Counted from the stretch's first letter, positions 1 to 7,810 are shown. The stretch is DNA of 18,094 nt from an uncultured Collinsella sp. (GCA_900752345.1 CAADVA010000178.1:1-18094); one strand, 5' to 3'. A program made the numbers and translations. The notes: generated by a model not told the origin, from the sequence alone.

Positions 1-525
1 GCCGATAGCCGCAACGGCGAGAAGGACGAGATCGAGCCGGCCGTCCGTCGCTTCTTTGACGACGAGCATGTCAAGCACATCGTTTCTCCGGGCACGCTCG
101 ACGGCGGCGACGTCATGATGGTCGGCGACCATTTCTACGTCGGTCGCTCCGCTCGCACCAACGAAGAGGGCATCCGCCAGTTCTGCGAGATTCTCGAGGG
201 CTGGGGCCTCGAGGGTTCCGAGGTTCCGCTGGAGGAGGTCCTGCACCTCAAGACGGGCGTCAACTACATCGAGGACAACAACATGCTCGTCTCCGGTGAG
301 TTTATCGATAAACCCGACTTTGCCCAGTACAACAAGATCATCGTGCCCGAGGACGAGGCTTACGGCGCCAACTGCATCTGGGTCAACGGTACGGTCATCG
401 TCGCCGAAGGCTATCCGACCGTGCTCAAGGCCGTGCAGGATCTGGGCTACAAGACGCTCGTCGTCGATACCTCCGAGTATCGCAAGGTCGACGGTGGCCT
501 TTCTTGCCTGTCGCTGCGCTTCTAA
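1..525 (+). CDS. ddaH: Dimethylarginine dimethylaminohydrolase-type amidinohydrolase (5' partial)
   Basis: The frame is open from base 1, so the true start lies left of the window; only the C-terminal 174 codons are seen. Family members hydrolyse N-omega-methylated arginines to citrulline plus methylamine or dimethylamine in the cytoplasm; some relatives act on arginine itself. Visible signatures are LDGGDV and GRSARTNEEG (substrate/active-site loops), LHLKTG, which carries the catalytic histidine, and the C-terminal DGGLSCLSLRF, which carries the nucleophilic cysteine four residues before the last phenylalanine. These match the DDAH branch of the guanidino-modifying (pentein) fold better than classical arginine deiminase. 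It is followed 109 bases later by an arginine/ornithine-antiporter-like permease, which supports a role in arginine or methylarginine use. A hairpin lies between the two genes, so they may be only partly co-transcribed. Exact substrate is not settled by sequence. Confidence 0.85.
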   Translation, partial: ADSRNGEKDEIEPAVRRFFDDEHVKHIVSPGTLDGGDVMMVGDHFYVGRSARTNEEGIRQFCEILEGWGLEGSEVPLEEVLHLKTGVNYIEDNNMLVSGEFIDKPDFAQYNKIIVPEDEAYGANCIWVNGTVIVAEGYPTVLKAVQDLGYKTLVVDTSEYRKVDGGLSCLSLRF

Positions 526-560
526 CGCGATGGCTGTAACAGTCTGATGATCGCTTGACC

Positions 561-597
561 GATGGCCCGGCACCCGATTCGGGACGTCCGGGTCATC
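561..597 (+). terminator. Hairpin between ddaH and the permease gene
   Basis: A 10-bp stem (561-570 with 588-597, one G-U pair) encloses a second small stem CCCG-ATT-CGGG and is followed by CTTTCGTT. It could be a weak or attenuating terminator, because the T tract is poor and the next ribosome site begins only about 20 bases downstream. Confidence 0.45.
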
Positions 598-634
598 TTT
601 CGTTCGATCACATGATGAAGGGGGTGCGCATACA

Positions 635-2098
635 ATGGCCTCTAAAGCTCAAAACGACGAGATTATCGACCCTAATGGCCTCGATCTCTTTCGTCTGACC
701 ATGATGGTCATTACCGCCAGTATTTGTGGCGGCATCTTCTCGCTTGCCGGCGATATGGCAGCGGGCGGGGCAAATACCGGTGCAGTTATCGTCTCGTGGG
801 GAATTTGCTTTATTGGCGTCTTTGCGCTGATGATGGTGTTCAACGGTTTGTCTCAGGCCCGTCCCGACCTGACCGGCGGCATCTATGCATACGCTGCGGC
901 CGGTTTTGGCGATTACATTGGATTCAACTCCGCCTGGGGCTACTGGATCAGCGCATGTCTTTCCAACGTGAGCTTTGCGCTCTTGCTGTTTAGCGCGCTG
1001 GGCTATTTCTTCCCTGCGTTTGGCGCGGGCAACAACTTGCTTTCCATCGTCTGCGCCAGTGTGTTTTTGTGGTTCCTTACCGCCCTTGTGCTTCGTGGCG
1101 TTAAGGAGGCTGCGGGCATTAACACGATCGTCACGTTGGCGAAGCTGGTGCCGCTGGGGCTCTTTGTGCTGAGCATCGTGCTCCTGGGCAAGTTCAACGT
1201 CGATATCTTTATGGACAACTTCTGGGGAGAGCCGGCTGGTCCTGGCTTTGGCGAGCAGGTTGTCTCGACCATGATCGCCCTTGTCTGGGTCTTCACGGGC
1301 ATCGAGGGCGCTGTCGTTATCTCGGGCCGTGCAAAGTACGTGCGTGACGTCGGCCGCTCGACGGCACTTGGATTCGCGGCTGTGTTCACGCTGTATCTGA
1401 TCATCTCGATGCTGTCACTCGGCATTATGCCGCGCGAGGAGATGGCACAGCTCGCAACGCCCTCCATGGCGGGAATTCTCGAGTGCGCAATCGGTCCTGT
1501 TGGCGCTGCCATCGTAAACCTTGGCGTTATTCTCTCGCTGGTCGGCGCGATGCTGGGCTACGTCATCATTGCATCCGAGACGCCGTTCGAGGCAGCGCGC
1601 CAGGGGTCCTTCCCTCTGGCGTTTGCCAAGACGAACAAACACGATGCCCCGGTGGTAACGGTTCTCGTGAGCTCCGGCATCACGCAACTCTTCTTGATCG
1701 TGTCGTATGTGGCGGCGAGCACCTACCAGTTCTTCTACAGCTGCGCAGTCAATACGATCCTAGTTCCGTACGTGTGCTCGGCAGCCTATTACATGGTGAT
1801 CGGCTGGAAGAACGAGCATCTGGACGGGCCGCATGCGCCAAGCGTCGGCAAGGCGCGCTTCTTCGGTACGCTCGGCTTCATCTACACATTGTTCCTGGTG
1901 TGGTCGACGGGTCTTCAGGGCGTTATGATCACGACGATCCTTTTTGCTCCGGCCATTCCCGTCTATATGCTGGGCGAGCGAGGTCGCGGTAAGCCGGTGC
2001 TTCCGCACCTGCACGACAAGCTGATCGCAGCGGTGGTCATTGTCGTGGCAATCATTTCGCTGTATCTGCACTTTGCCGGCATTGCGCCGATTGTCTAA
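635..2098 (+). CDS. arcD: APC-family amino acid permease, arginine/ornithine antiporter-like
   Basis: A 487-aa integral membrane protein with about 12 hydrophobic segments, typical length for the basic amino acid/polyamine antiporter (APA) branch of the APC superfamily. The first membrane segment carries GGIFSLAGDMAAGGANTG, the family's unwound substrate-binding helix; TGGIYAYA and the ALRGVKEAAGIN-like stretch (here VLRGVKEAAGIN) are also typical of arginine/ornithine exchangers, and an ETPFEAARQG loop lies in the middle. The start is set by AAGGGGGTG (618-626), nine bases before the ATG. Family members exchange external arginine or related amino acids for ornithine or another product. Placement directly after a DDAH-type hydrolase suggests it supplies that enzyme's substrate or exports its product. 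Exact substrates (arginine, methylarginines, citrulline, ornithine) cannot be told from sequence, so the symbol is tentative. Confidence 0.75.
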   Translation: MASKAQNDEIIDPNGLDLFRLTMMVITASICGGIFSLAGDMAAGGANTGAVIVSWGICFIGVFALMMVFNGLSQARPDLTGGIYAYAAAGFGDYIGFNSAWGYWISACLSNVSFALLLFSALGYFFPAFGAGNNLLSIVCASVFLWFLTALVLRGVKEAAGINTIVTLAKLVPLGLFVLSIVLLGKFNVDIFMDNFWGEPAGPGFGEQVVSTMIALVWVFTGIEGAVVISGRAKYVRDVGRSTALGFAAVFTLYLIISMLSLGIMPREEMAQLATPSMAGILECAIGPVGAAIVNLGVILSLVGAMLGYVIIASETPFEAARQGSFPLAFAKTNKHDAPVVTVLVSSGITQLFLIVSYVAASTYQFFYSCAVNTILVPYVCSAAYYMVIGWKNEHLDGPHAPSVGKARFFGTLGFIYTLFLVWSTGLQGVMITTILFAPAIPVYMLGERGRGKPVLPHLHDKLIAAVVIVVAIISLYLHFAGIAPIV

Positions 2099-2211
2099 GG
2101 CTATGGCGAGTTTCATTGCTAGGTAAGCCGGTGGGCATCGCGTATCGGTGCTACTTGGCATTCCATAGCTGATGTGGGTCTCTATAACGTGCCTATGTGA
2201 GCGCCCACCAA

Positions 2212-2250
2212 GCCCGCGCAGGTGACATTTGTTGCCAGCGCGGGCCTTTG
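2212..2250 (+). terminator. Terminator after the permease gene
   Basis: A perfect 8-bp GC-only stem, GCCCGCGC (2212-2219) with GCGCGGGC (2238-2245), has an 18-base loop and is followed by CTTTG. It lies 113 bases after the permease stop codon. The short T tract makes it a moderate candidate. Confidence 0.6.
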
Positions 2251-2427
2251 CTGTTGCGGCGAAATGCTGCCGGCAGCTGGGGACGTTCCTGTTGTGCCGG
2301 CGCCTTGGGACACTCCTTGGTTGTTTTGCATGCGACGAAGGGAATGGATCATTTTGTCGAGGGGGCGGGCGGCTTTCGGTCCTCGGGGAAACCACGGCCC
2401 GGAATCTCCCTTGCACCAATCTGTCGA
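2246..2427. other. Non-coding stretch between terminator and feo promoter
   Basis: No convincing gene is seen; the short open frames here lack good ribosome sites and overlap each other in all phases. It contains a perfect 12-base palindrome GCTGCCGGCAGC (2266-2277), followed by GGGGACGTTCC (from 2280) and TTGGGACACTCC (around 2306-2317). Similar GGGAC words occur in the gaps near 4986 and 11628, so this may be the remnant of a dispersed intergenic repeat. Confidence 0.4.
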
Positions 2428-2457
2428 TTGAACATCGGTGTGTGTTCGCGCTATCAT
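2428..2457 (+). promoter_or_regulatory. Sigma70-like promoter of feoAB
   Basis: TTGAAC (2428-2433) and TATCAT (2452-2457) are separated by 18 bases, a good match to -35 and -10 boxes. Transcription would start near 2463-2466, giving a leader of about 80 bases before the GTG start. The tandem GGTTAGCCA operator begins at the predicted start site. Confidence 0.6.
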
Positions 2458-2469
2458 GCGTGGTTAAAT

Positions 2470-2495
2470 GGTTAGCCATGGCAAACGGTTAGCCA
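2470..2495 (+). promoter_or_regulatory. Tandem GGTTAGCCA operator, DtxR/IdeR-like iron box
   Basis: GGTTAGCCA occurs at 2470-2478 and 2487-2495, 17 bases apart. The first is part of a partly symmetric TTAGCCATGGCAA element. The words resemble the half of the actinobacterial IdeR/DtxR consensus that contains GGTTAGCC. Lying just downstream of the -10 box and ahead of a ferrous iron transporter, it is a plausible iron-dependent repressor site. No regulator gene is in the window. Confidence 0.5.
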
Positions 2496-2544
2496 AGTTA
2501 AACAAAATGCAACGCCCTGTGGGCGCCGGGGGAGGAACGCGGAC

Positions 2545-4905
2545 GTGAGACTCGATACACTCGAGATTGGAAAGGATGCCGTTGTCGCATCGGTGGCATC
2601 GGACGATCAGGCACTCCGACAGCATATTTTGGACATGGGCCTAACGCCGGGCACCGAAGTCACCATGATGAAGTACGCCCCTATGGGCGACCCGCTCGAG
2701 ATTCGCCTGCGTGGCTATGAGTTGACGCTGCGCAAGGACGATGCCGCTCGCATCGAGCTCGTGGGCATTCACGACACCGATACGGGTCCGCGCGCTAACG
2801 CCGCAATCGGCACGACGGAGCATCCGGCCCTGGGCGAGGGGACGTATTCGCCCCGCGCGGCAAAGACGGCCGTGCCCGAGGGCGCACCGCTGCATTTTGC
2901 CCTCGCCGGCAACCAAAACTGCGGCAAGACCACGCTGTTCAACCAGCTGACGGGCTCCAACCAGCATGTCGGTAACTTTCCTGGCGTGACGGTCGACCGC
3001 AAAGATGGCGCCATCCGCAACCACCCCGAGGCAAGCGTTACCGATCTGCCCGGCATTTACTCTCTGTCGCCGTACACGGGCGAGGAGATCGTAAGCCGCC
3101 AGTTTATCCTGGATGAGCACCCCGACGCCATCATCGATATCATCGACGCCACCAACATCGAGCGTAACCTTTACCTGACGCTGCAGCTTATGGAGCTCGA
3201 TCGACCCATGGTCATCGCGCTCAACATGATGGACGAGGTGACGGCCAACGGCGGCGCCGTGGACGTCAACCTGCTCGAGAGCCTGCTGGGCGTGCCTGTT
3301 GTTCCCATTAGTGCTGCCCGCAACGAGGGTATTGGCGAGTTGGTGGATCATGCCTTGCACGTGGCGCGGTTCCGCGAGCGTCCCGGTCGCCTGGACTTCT
3401 GCGCGCCCGATGGTCCGGACGGCGGCGCGCTGCATCGCTGCATTCACGGCATCGCCAACCTTATCGAGGACCATGCCGCGACGGCGCACATTCCCGTGCG
3501 TTTTGCGGCGACCAAGCTGGTTGAGGGCGACGAGCTGGTGACCGAGGCGCTTCACCTGGACCGCAACGAGCTCGACGCCATCGAGCACATCATTAGCCAA
3601 ATGGAGGGCGAGGCCGGCACCGACCGTCTATCTGCGCTGGCTGACATGCGCTTCGGCTTTATCGGCGACGTGTGCGGGCGTTGCGTCGTCAAGCCGCACG
3701 AGAGCCGCGAGCACGTGCGCTCCGTCAAGATTGACCGCATCCTGACGGGTCGTTACACGGCCATTCCGGCGTTCCTGGTGATCATGGGTCTCGTCTTTTG
3801 GCTGACGTTTGGCGTGATCGGCGCGGCGTTGCAGGGACTTATGGAGGACGGCATCGCTGCCATCATCGCCTCGGCCGATGCGGGTCTCAAGGCGTTCGGC
3901 ACCAACGACGTAGTGCGCTCGCTGGCTGTCGACGGCGTGCTTACGGGTGTGGGTAGTGTACTGACCTTCCTGCCGATTATCGTCGTGCTCTTCTTGTTCC
4001 TCTCCATTCTGGAAGACTCGGGCTACATGGCGCGCGTGGCCTTTGTCATGGATAAGGTATTGCGTCGCTTTGGCCTGTCGGGCCGCAGCTTTGTGCCCAT
4101 GCTCGTCGGGTTTGGCTGTACCGTGCCGGCTATCATGTCGACCCGTACGCTCCCATCCGAGCACGACCGCAAGATGACCGTCATGCTCACGCCGTTCATG
4201 AGCTGCTCGGCCAAGTTGCCGGTCTACGGTCTGCTGTGCGGGGCGTTTTTCCCACAGGCGACGGTTCCCGCCATGGTCTCGCTCTATCTGATTGGCATTG
4301 CGGTTGGTTGCATCGCGGCTTTGGTGCTTAACCGCACGGCATTTAAGGGCGACCCGGTGCCGTTTATCATGGAGCTTCCCAATTACCGTCTGCCGAGCGT
4401 CAAGACGACGGTGATGCTGGCATGGGATAAGGCCAAAGACTTTATTACCAAGGCCTTTACCATTATCTTTGCCGCGACTGTGGTCATCTGGTTCCTTCAG
4501 ACGTTCGACATCCGCTTTAATGTGGTCGCCGATCAGTCGCAGAGTCTGCTTGCGGGCCTCGGCAGCATCATCGCGCCGGCGCTGGCGCCGCTTGGCTTTG
4601 GCGATTGGCGCGCATCCACGGCGCTCGTCACCGGACTTATTGCCAAGGAGAGCGTCATTTCGACCCTCACCGTGCTTTTGGGCGCGACCTCGCCCGCGGC
4701 ACTGTCGACCATGTTTTCGCCGTTCACCGCCTACGTGTTCTTGGTCTTTACGCTGCTGTACCCGCCTTGCGTGGCGGCAATCGGCGCCGTCAAGAGTGAG
4801 CTGGGCGCGCGCTATGCCGTTGCCGTGTTCGCGTTTCAGGTGACGGTCGCCTGGATCGTGGCGTTTGTCGTGCATTCGGCGGGCATATTGCTGGGATTGG
4901 CTTAG
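2545..4905 (+). CDS. feoB: Ferrous iron transport protein, FeoA-FeoB fusion
   Basis: A 786-aa fusion that imports Fe2+ across the cytoplasmic membrane. Residues 1 to about 75 are an SH3-like FeoA domain (GLTPGTEV, then LRLRGYELTLRKDDA-type ending). A linker leads to a cytoplasmic G domain at about 115-290, with G1 GNQNCGKT (122-129), DLPG (from 167) and NMMD (from 227). From about 405 onward there are multiple membrane segments with two Gate regions, including the conserved GCTVPA (Cys525) and SCSAKLP (Cys554) motifs. Many FeoB proteins have a separate FeoA; here it is fused at the N terminus. The start is GTG, chosen because GGGGGAGG (2528-2534) precedes it by ten bases and the FeoA domain begins immediately. 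A small CGCCC-TGT-GGGCG hairpin sits just before the ribosome site. The upstream promoter and iron-box-like repeats suggest iron control. No feoC follows. Confidence 0.95.
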   Translation: MRLDTLEIGKDAVVASVASDDQALRQHILDMGLTPGTEVTMMKYAPMGDPLEIRLRGYELTLRKDDAARIELVGIHDTDTGPRANAAIGTTEHPALGEGTYSPRAAKTAVPEGAPLHFALAGNQNCGKTTLFNQLTGSNQHVGNFPGVTVDRKDGAIRNHPEASVTDLPGIYSLSPYTGEEIVSRQFILDEHPDAIIDIIDATNIERNLYLTLQLMELDRPMVIALNMMDEVTANGGAVDVNLLESLLGVPVVPISAARNEGIGELVDHALHVARFRERPGRLDFCAPDGPDGGALHRCIHGIANLIEDHAATAHIPVRFAATKLVEGDELVTEALHLDRNELDAIEHIISQMEGEAGTDRLSALADMRFGFIGDVCGRCVVKPHESREHVRSVKIDRILTGRYTAIPAFLVIMGLVFWLTFGVIGAALQGLMEDGIAAIIASADAGLKAFGTNDVVRSLAVDGVLTGVGSVLTFLPIIVVLFLFLSILEDSGYMARVAFVMDKVLRRFGLSGRSFVPMLVGFGCTVPAIMSTRTLPSEHDRKMTVMLTPFMSCSAKLPVYGLLCGAFFPQATVPAMVSLYLIGIAVGCIAALVLNRTAFKGDPVPFIMELPNYRLPSVKTTVMLAWDKAKDFITKAFTIIFAATVVIWFLQTFDIRFNVVADQSQSLLAGLGSIIAPALAPLGFGDWRASTALVTGLIAKESVISTLTVLLGATSPAALSTMFSPFTAYVFLVFTLLYPPCVAAIGAVKSELGARYAVAVFAFQVTVAWIVAFVVHSAGILLGLA

Positions 4906-4907
4906 GG

Positions 4908-4930
4908 GCGCGTTGATGCTCCGCGCTTTT
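4908..4930 (+). terminator. Weak terminator after feoAB
   Basis: A perfect 5-bp stem, GCGCG (4908-4912) with CGCGC (4922-4926), and a nine-base loop are followed by TTTT. It starts three bases after the feoAB stop codon. The stem is short, so termination efficiency is uncertain. Confidence 0.45.
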
Positions 4931-5219
4931 GGGCGAGCAACAATTCAATAAAAATGAGCCAAAATACCGTCAATTGTCGGCCTGCGGGGACTGTCCTACG
5001 CTGCAGATTGCCGTTCGCTGCCTATTTGCTGCCGTTTACGGATTCGTAAATACTTGCAATCGTCGGTCGATTTAACCGTATTACGCGATGTCGATGCGTA
5101 TTTTGTGCGCCCCTTTCTACAATCACTTTGTTTCTATTGCCGAACATGTCTTCCGTTTCGCCTGTGTGGGGACGTGGGATGCAATAGTCGTTTGTAGAGG
5201 CTCATTGAGGAGGGAATTG
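4931..5219 (+). promoter_or_regulatory. Leader of the PTS gene with candidate operators
   Basis: This stretch holds no convincing gene. It has an inverted repeat TTTACG-GATT-CGTAAA (5035-5050), a possible -35 TTGCAA (5054-5059) with only a poor -10 partner, a TACAAT word (5118-5123), and ATGCAATA (5179-5186), which also occurs in the glycosidase leader. A GGGGACTGTCC word lies near 4986. The promoter position is not certain. Confidence 0.35.
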
Positions 5220-6884
5220 ATGAAAGAAAAATTCCAATCGTTCGGAAAGGCAATGCTCGTTCCGATTACGCTCATTGCCATTTCCGGTCTCTTTTTGGGT
5301 ATCGGTAGCGTTTTTACGACCGAACTGACCCTTGTGTCCCTTGGCGTTAATTGGGACTGGTATGCCGCTTCGCCGCTCTTTACGTTCTTCTCGGTATTTA
5401 AGGGTCTCGGCGAGGTAATCATTGGAATCCTCGGTGTTTTGTTTGCCGTCGGCTGTGCCTTCTCCTTGTCTCGCAAAGAGAAGGGCTGGGCTGCCTTTTC
5501 TGCCCTTGTTTGCTATCTCACCATGCTCAAGACGGTTGAGATTCTGCTTGGAGCAGCTGGCTTGGCTGCCGACAATACAACGGTGGAAGCTCTTCAGAAG
5601 GTCGGCCTTACGTCCATTCAGGCGAGTGAGCAGTCCGCACTCTACACTACCTCGCTCGGCTTTTTTGGCTACAGCTCTGGTGTCTTTGGCGGCATTATCG
5701 TGGGCTGCCTGGTCGCTTGGATCACCGGCCGTTTTTACAAGACCAAGCTTCCAACGGCGCTGGCGTTTTTTGCGGGCAGTCGAACGGTCCCCATTGTATC
5801 GCTGGTCGCCGGTGGCATCCTGGGCGGCATCATGTACTTCGTCTGGCCCGTCATCGGTGGATGCTTCTCGGGTATTGCGACGTTCGTGAAAGGCTCCGGT
5901 CTGGTCGGTACGTTTGTCTATCGCTGGGTGCTCGAGAGCCTTGTGCCGTTTGGCTTGCATCCGCTGCTCGAGACGCCCATGTATTGGACTGAGCTTGGCG
6001 GCTCCATGGTCGTCGATGGAACGCGCGCGGTGGGCAATAGCGCCATTCAGCTTGCACAGCTCGCTTCTCCCAGCAGCGACAAGCTCTTGGTTAGGGCCTT
6101 CATGGCTGGTTATGGCATTAACGATTATGCGTTGTTCCCGGGCATCGCCCTTGCTATGTGGTCTTGTGCCAAGCCCCAGAACCGCAAGAAGGTTGCTGGT
6201 CTTTTAATCCCCACAGTGATTTCGACTGTTTTCTTTGGTGTTACGGAGCCTATTCTCTTTACGTTCCTGTTTGCCGCCCCCTGGCTCTACTTTGGCGTTT
6301 ACGCTCCGCTTTCCGGACTGGGTGAAGTTCTCTCGGAAGCAATGGGCGTTTCGGTGTACCAGGGAAATATCAAGGACCTGATCCCATTCTTATTCCGCCC
6401 CGAGAAGCTTAATCTGCTTCCGTACCTTATTTTGCTCCCCGCCTTTTTCCTGGCAGCTTTCTTCCTCTTCCGGTTCTTTATTACTAAGTTCGATATCAAG
6501 ACGCCCGGTCGAGATGATGGTGACGATATTGAGTTGATCAACAGCAGAGCCGAGTTCGAGGCAAAGGCCGCTGAGGCAAAGGGCGAGTCTGGTAGCACTC
6601 CCGAGAAGGCAGTCCAGGGCCATGCGACCAAGGACAGCGCGCTTGCTGTCGGCATTGTCGAAGCGCTTGGTGGAGCCGACAACATTGATGATCTTGACAA
6701 CTGCATCTCACGTCTTCGCGTGATTGTCAAGGATGGTTCTAAGGTTGCAGACGACGAGGTGTTCACCAAGAATCTTGAAGCTATGGGCGTTATCCGCCTG
6801 AGCGACAAGGCAATCCAGGTCGTTTACGGTCCTCGTGTCGGCGAAGTCGCTTCTGAGGTGCACGACGTTCTCGGTGACGAGTAA
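5220..6884 (+). CDS. PTS sugar permease, EIICB, alpha-glucoside/glucose type
   Basis: A 554-aa phosphotransferase-system permease that imports a sugar and phosphorylates it. Residues 1 to about 430 are an EIIC membrane domain with roughly ten hydrophobic segments; characteristic stretches are SLVPFGLHPLLE (about 240) and GVTEPILFTFLF (about 341). A charged linker (about 435-480) leads to a C-terminal EIIB domain with the phosphorylated cysteine in DNCISRLRV (Cys495). The N terminus (FQSFGKAMLVPITL) and overall order resemble GlvC/MalP-type alpha-glucoside permeases. No IIA domain is present, so phosphate must come from an IIA encoded elsewhere. The ATG at 5220 is preferred to one at 5088 because AGGAGGG (5208-5214) lies five bases before it and the protein then begins like its family. 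The neighbouring RpiR regulator and GH4 enzyme complete a phospho-sugar utilisation locus. Confidence 0.88.
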   Translation: MKEKFQSFGKAMLVPITLIAISGLFLGIGSVFTTELTLVSLGVNWDWYAASPLFTFFSVFKGLGEVIIGILGVLFAVGCAFSLSRKEKGWAAFSALVCYLTMLKTVEILLGAAGLAADNTTVEALQKVGLTSIQASEQSALYTTSLGFFGYSSGVFGGIIVGCLVAWITGRFYKTKLPTALAFFAGSRTVPIVSLVAGGILGGIMYFVWPVIGGCFSGIATFVKGSGLVGTFVYRWVLESLVPFGLHPLLETPMYWTELGGSMVVDGTRAVGNSAIQLAQLASPSSDKLLVRAFMAGYGINDYALFPGIALAMWSCAKPQNRKKVAGLLIPTVISTVFFGVTEPILFTFLFAAPWLYFGVYAPLSGLGEVLSEAMGVSVYQGNIKDLIPFLFRPEKLNLLPYLILLPAFFLAAFFLFRFFITKFDIKTPGRDDGDDIELINSRAEFEAKAAEAKGESGSTPEKAVQGHATKDSALAVGIVEALGGADNIDDLDNCISRLRVIVKDGSKVADDEVFTKNLEAMGVIRLSDKAIQVVYGPRVGEVASEVHDVLGDE

Positions 6885-6902
6885 AACGCGCAAGTGGCTT
6901 AC

Positions 6903-6919
6903 AATTGCATAGTGCAATT
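6903..6919. repeat. Small inverted repeat after the PTS gene
   Basis: AATTGCA-TAG-TGCAATT is a perfect 7-bp inverted repeat 18 bases after the PTS stop codon. It shares the TGCAAT core with the motifs in the PTS and glycosidase leaders. Its role is unknown; it could be a regulator site or part of 3' RNA structure. Confidence 0.4.
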
Positions 6920-6923
6920 CCAG

Positions 6924-6973
6924 GGCTTGGCTTCCTATCGCATGATTTAGGGGGCCAAGCCTTCTTGTTTTAG
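6924..6973 (+). terminator. Terminator of the PTS gene, overlapping the 3' end of the regulator gene
   Basis: A perfect 8-bp stem, GGCTTGGC (6924-6931) with GCCAAGCC (6954-6961), is followed by TTCTTGTTTT. The right arm and T tract lie inside the last codons of the convergent regulator gene. There is no T tract on the other strand, so it should serve the plus strand. Confidence 0.65.
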
Positions 6974-7699
6974 ATTGTCAAGGCAGATACTCAATAGTTC
7001 TTCGAATGCGAGAATGCAACTTCCGGTAAAGCAGTTAGGCTTAACGTTCTTAAGATCCATTGGGTGATCGTCATGTATCGTAAAGATTGCGTCTGCCGTC
7101 TTGGCGAGCTCGCTGTCTTTGTTGCCGGTAAAAGCGAGGGTCGTAATGCCCGCGTCGTGGCATGCCCTTGCGGTTTCCAGGATGGCTTCTGTCTGGCCCG
7201 ATTTGGATATGAGCATCATGCAGCTGAGCGTATTTCGGTTGGATTCGACAAACTGATCGGTTTCTAGGAAGTCCTGTATGACGGCCAAAAAGCCAAGTCC
7301 AACGAGCTTGGTCGCCATGTACTGCGCAACGATGCGTGAGAAGCCCTCTCCGTTTACTCCGATCATTCTGTTGCGATGCAGTGCGGCGATGAATACGTCT
7401 ACATCTCCGGTATGGCATACGAAATGGACACTACTGTCTTTGAGTGATTGATTCATTTCGCGGGAGACATGCTGAAGGTGCTTGAGATCGTACATCATTT
7501 CGCGGTAGCCACGGTAGCCGAGCTTTTTCGAAAGCCTGATGACTGTCGTCATGCTGGTAAAGCATGCCATGGCGACGGGTTTTATGCCAATATCATCGAG
7601 GGTGTCGATATTGTTGAGTAGGTATTCGAGTACGCTTTGCTCGGTTTCGGATAGCTTTGCGGCTGAGTAGAGCTTGGAAATCTGCTTTTTATCAACCAT
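6947..7699 (-). CDS. MurR/RpiR-family transcriptional regulator
   Basis: A 250-aa DNA-binding regulator of sugar genes. Residues 1 to about 76 form an RpiR-type helix-turn-helix domain (TSMTTVIRLSKKLGYRGYREM at about 48-68). Residues about 95-240 form a SIS sugar-phosphate isomerase-like domain, with the phosphosugar-binding SKSGQT at 165-170. Such proteins sense a phosphorylated sugar, here probably the PTS product. The frame stays open upstream to 8005, but that extension is low-complexity antisense of the glycosidase gene; AAGGGAG seven bases before the ATG at 7699 fixes the start. It sits between the PTS gene (convergent) and the GH4 gene (divergent), the same trio as in glv/mal loci, where the regulator (GlvR) is also RpiR-type. 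Whether it activates or represses is not visible. Confidence 0.9.
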   Translation of the reverse strand: MVDKKQISKLYSAAKLSETEQSVLEYLLNNIDTLDDIGIKPVAMACFTSMTTVIRLSKKLGYRGYREMMYDLKHLQHVSREMNQSLKDSSVHFVCHTGDVDVFIAALHRNRMIGVNGEGFSRIVAQYMATKLVGLGFLAVIQDFLETDQFVESNRNTLSCMMLISKSGQTEAILETARACHDAGITTLAFTGNKDSELAKTADAIFTIHDDHPMDLKNVKPNCFTGSCILAFEELLSICLDNLKQEGLAP

Positions 7700-7709
7700 C
7701 GGTGCTCCC

Positions 7710-7802
7710 TTCCCGCCGGACGTGTGCGGCCGCTTCCGTTGCGTAAATAATAACTCCTTGGGGAATTCCTTTCCCGCCTTGCAGCCGGGGCGGGAAGCGG
7801 CC
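7710..7802. promoter_or_regulatory. Nested inverted repeats in the divergent regulator/glycosidase gap
   Basis: GGCCGCTTCC (7728-7737) and GGAAGCGGCC (7793-7802) are perfect 10-bp arms around an AT-rich centre. Within this, TTCCCGCC (7771-7778) and GGCGGGAA (7789-7796) form a second perfect 8-bp stem. A further TTCCCGCC (7710-7717) is the complement of the regulator's ribosome-site region. On the minus strand TATTAT (7752-7747) is a possible -10 for the regulator. Operator or RNA-structure roles are both possible. Confidence 0.4.
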
Positions 7803-7810
7803 CTCCATGC

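Noticed and set aside
2174..2211. tRNA-like fragment ending in CCACCA
   Set aside because: No cloverleaf can be drawn; only a short GTGGG/CCCAC pairing is present.
2197..2492. Small plus- and minus-strand open frames in the gap before feoAB
   Set aside because: Overlapping frames in several phases, poor ribosome sites, and the region carries a promoter and terminator instead.
3628..4875. Long minus-strand open frame (415 codons) inside feoAB
   Set aside because: Very high His/Arg/Gln content and complete overlap with a clear FeoB; a shadow of GC-rich codon use.
5088..5219. 44-residue N-terminal extension of the PTS permease
   Set aside because: No ribosome site at 5088, sequence does not resemble EIIC N termini, and a strong AGGAGGG precedes the ATG at 5220.
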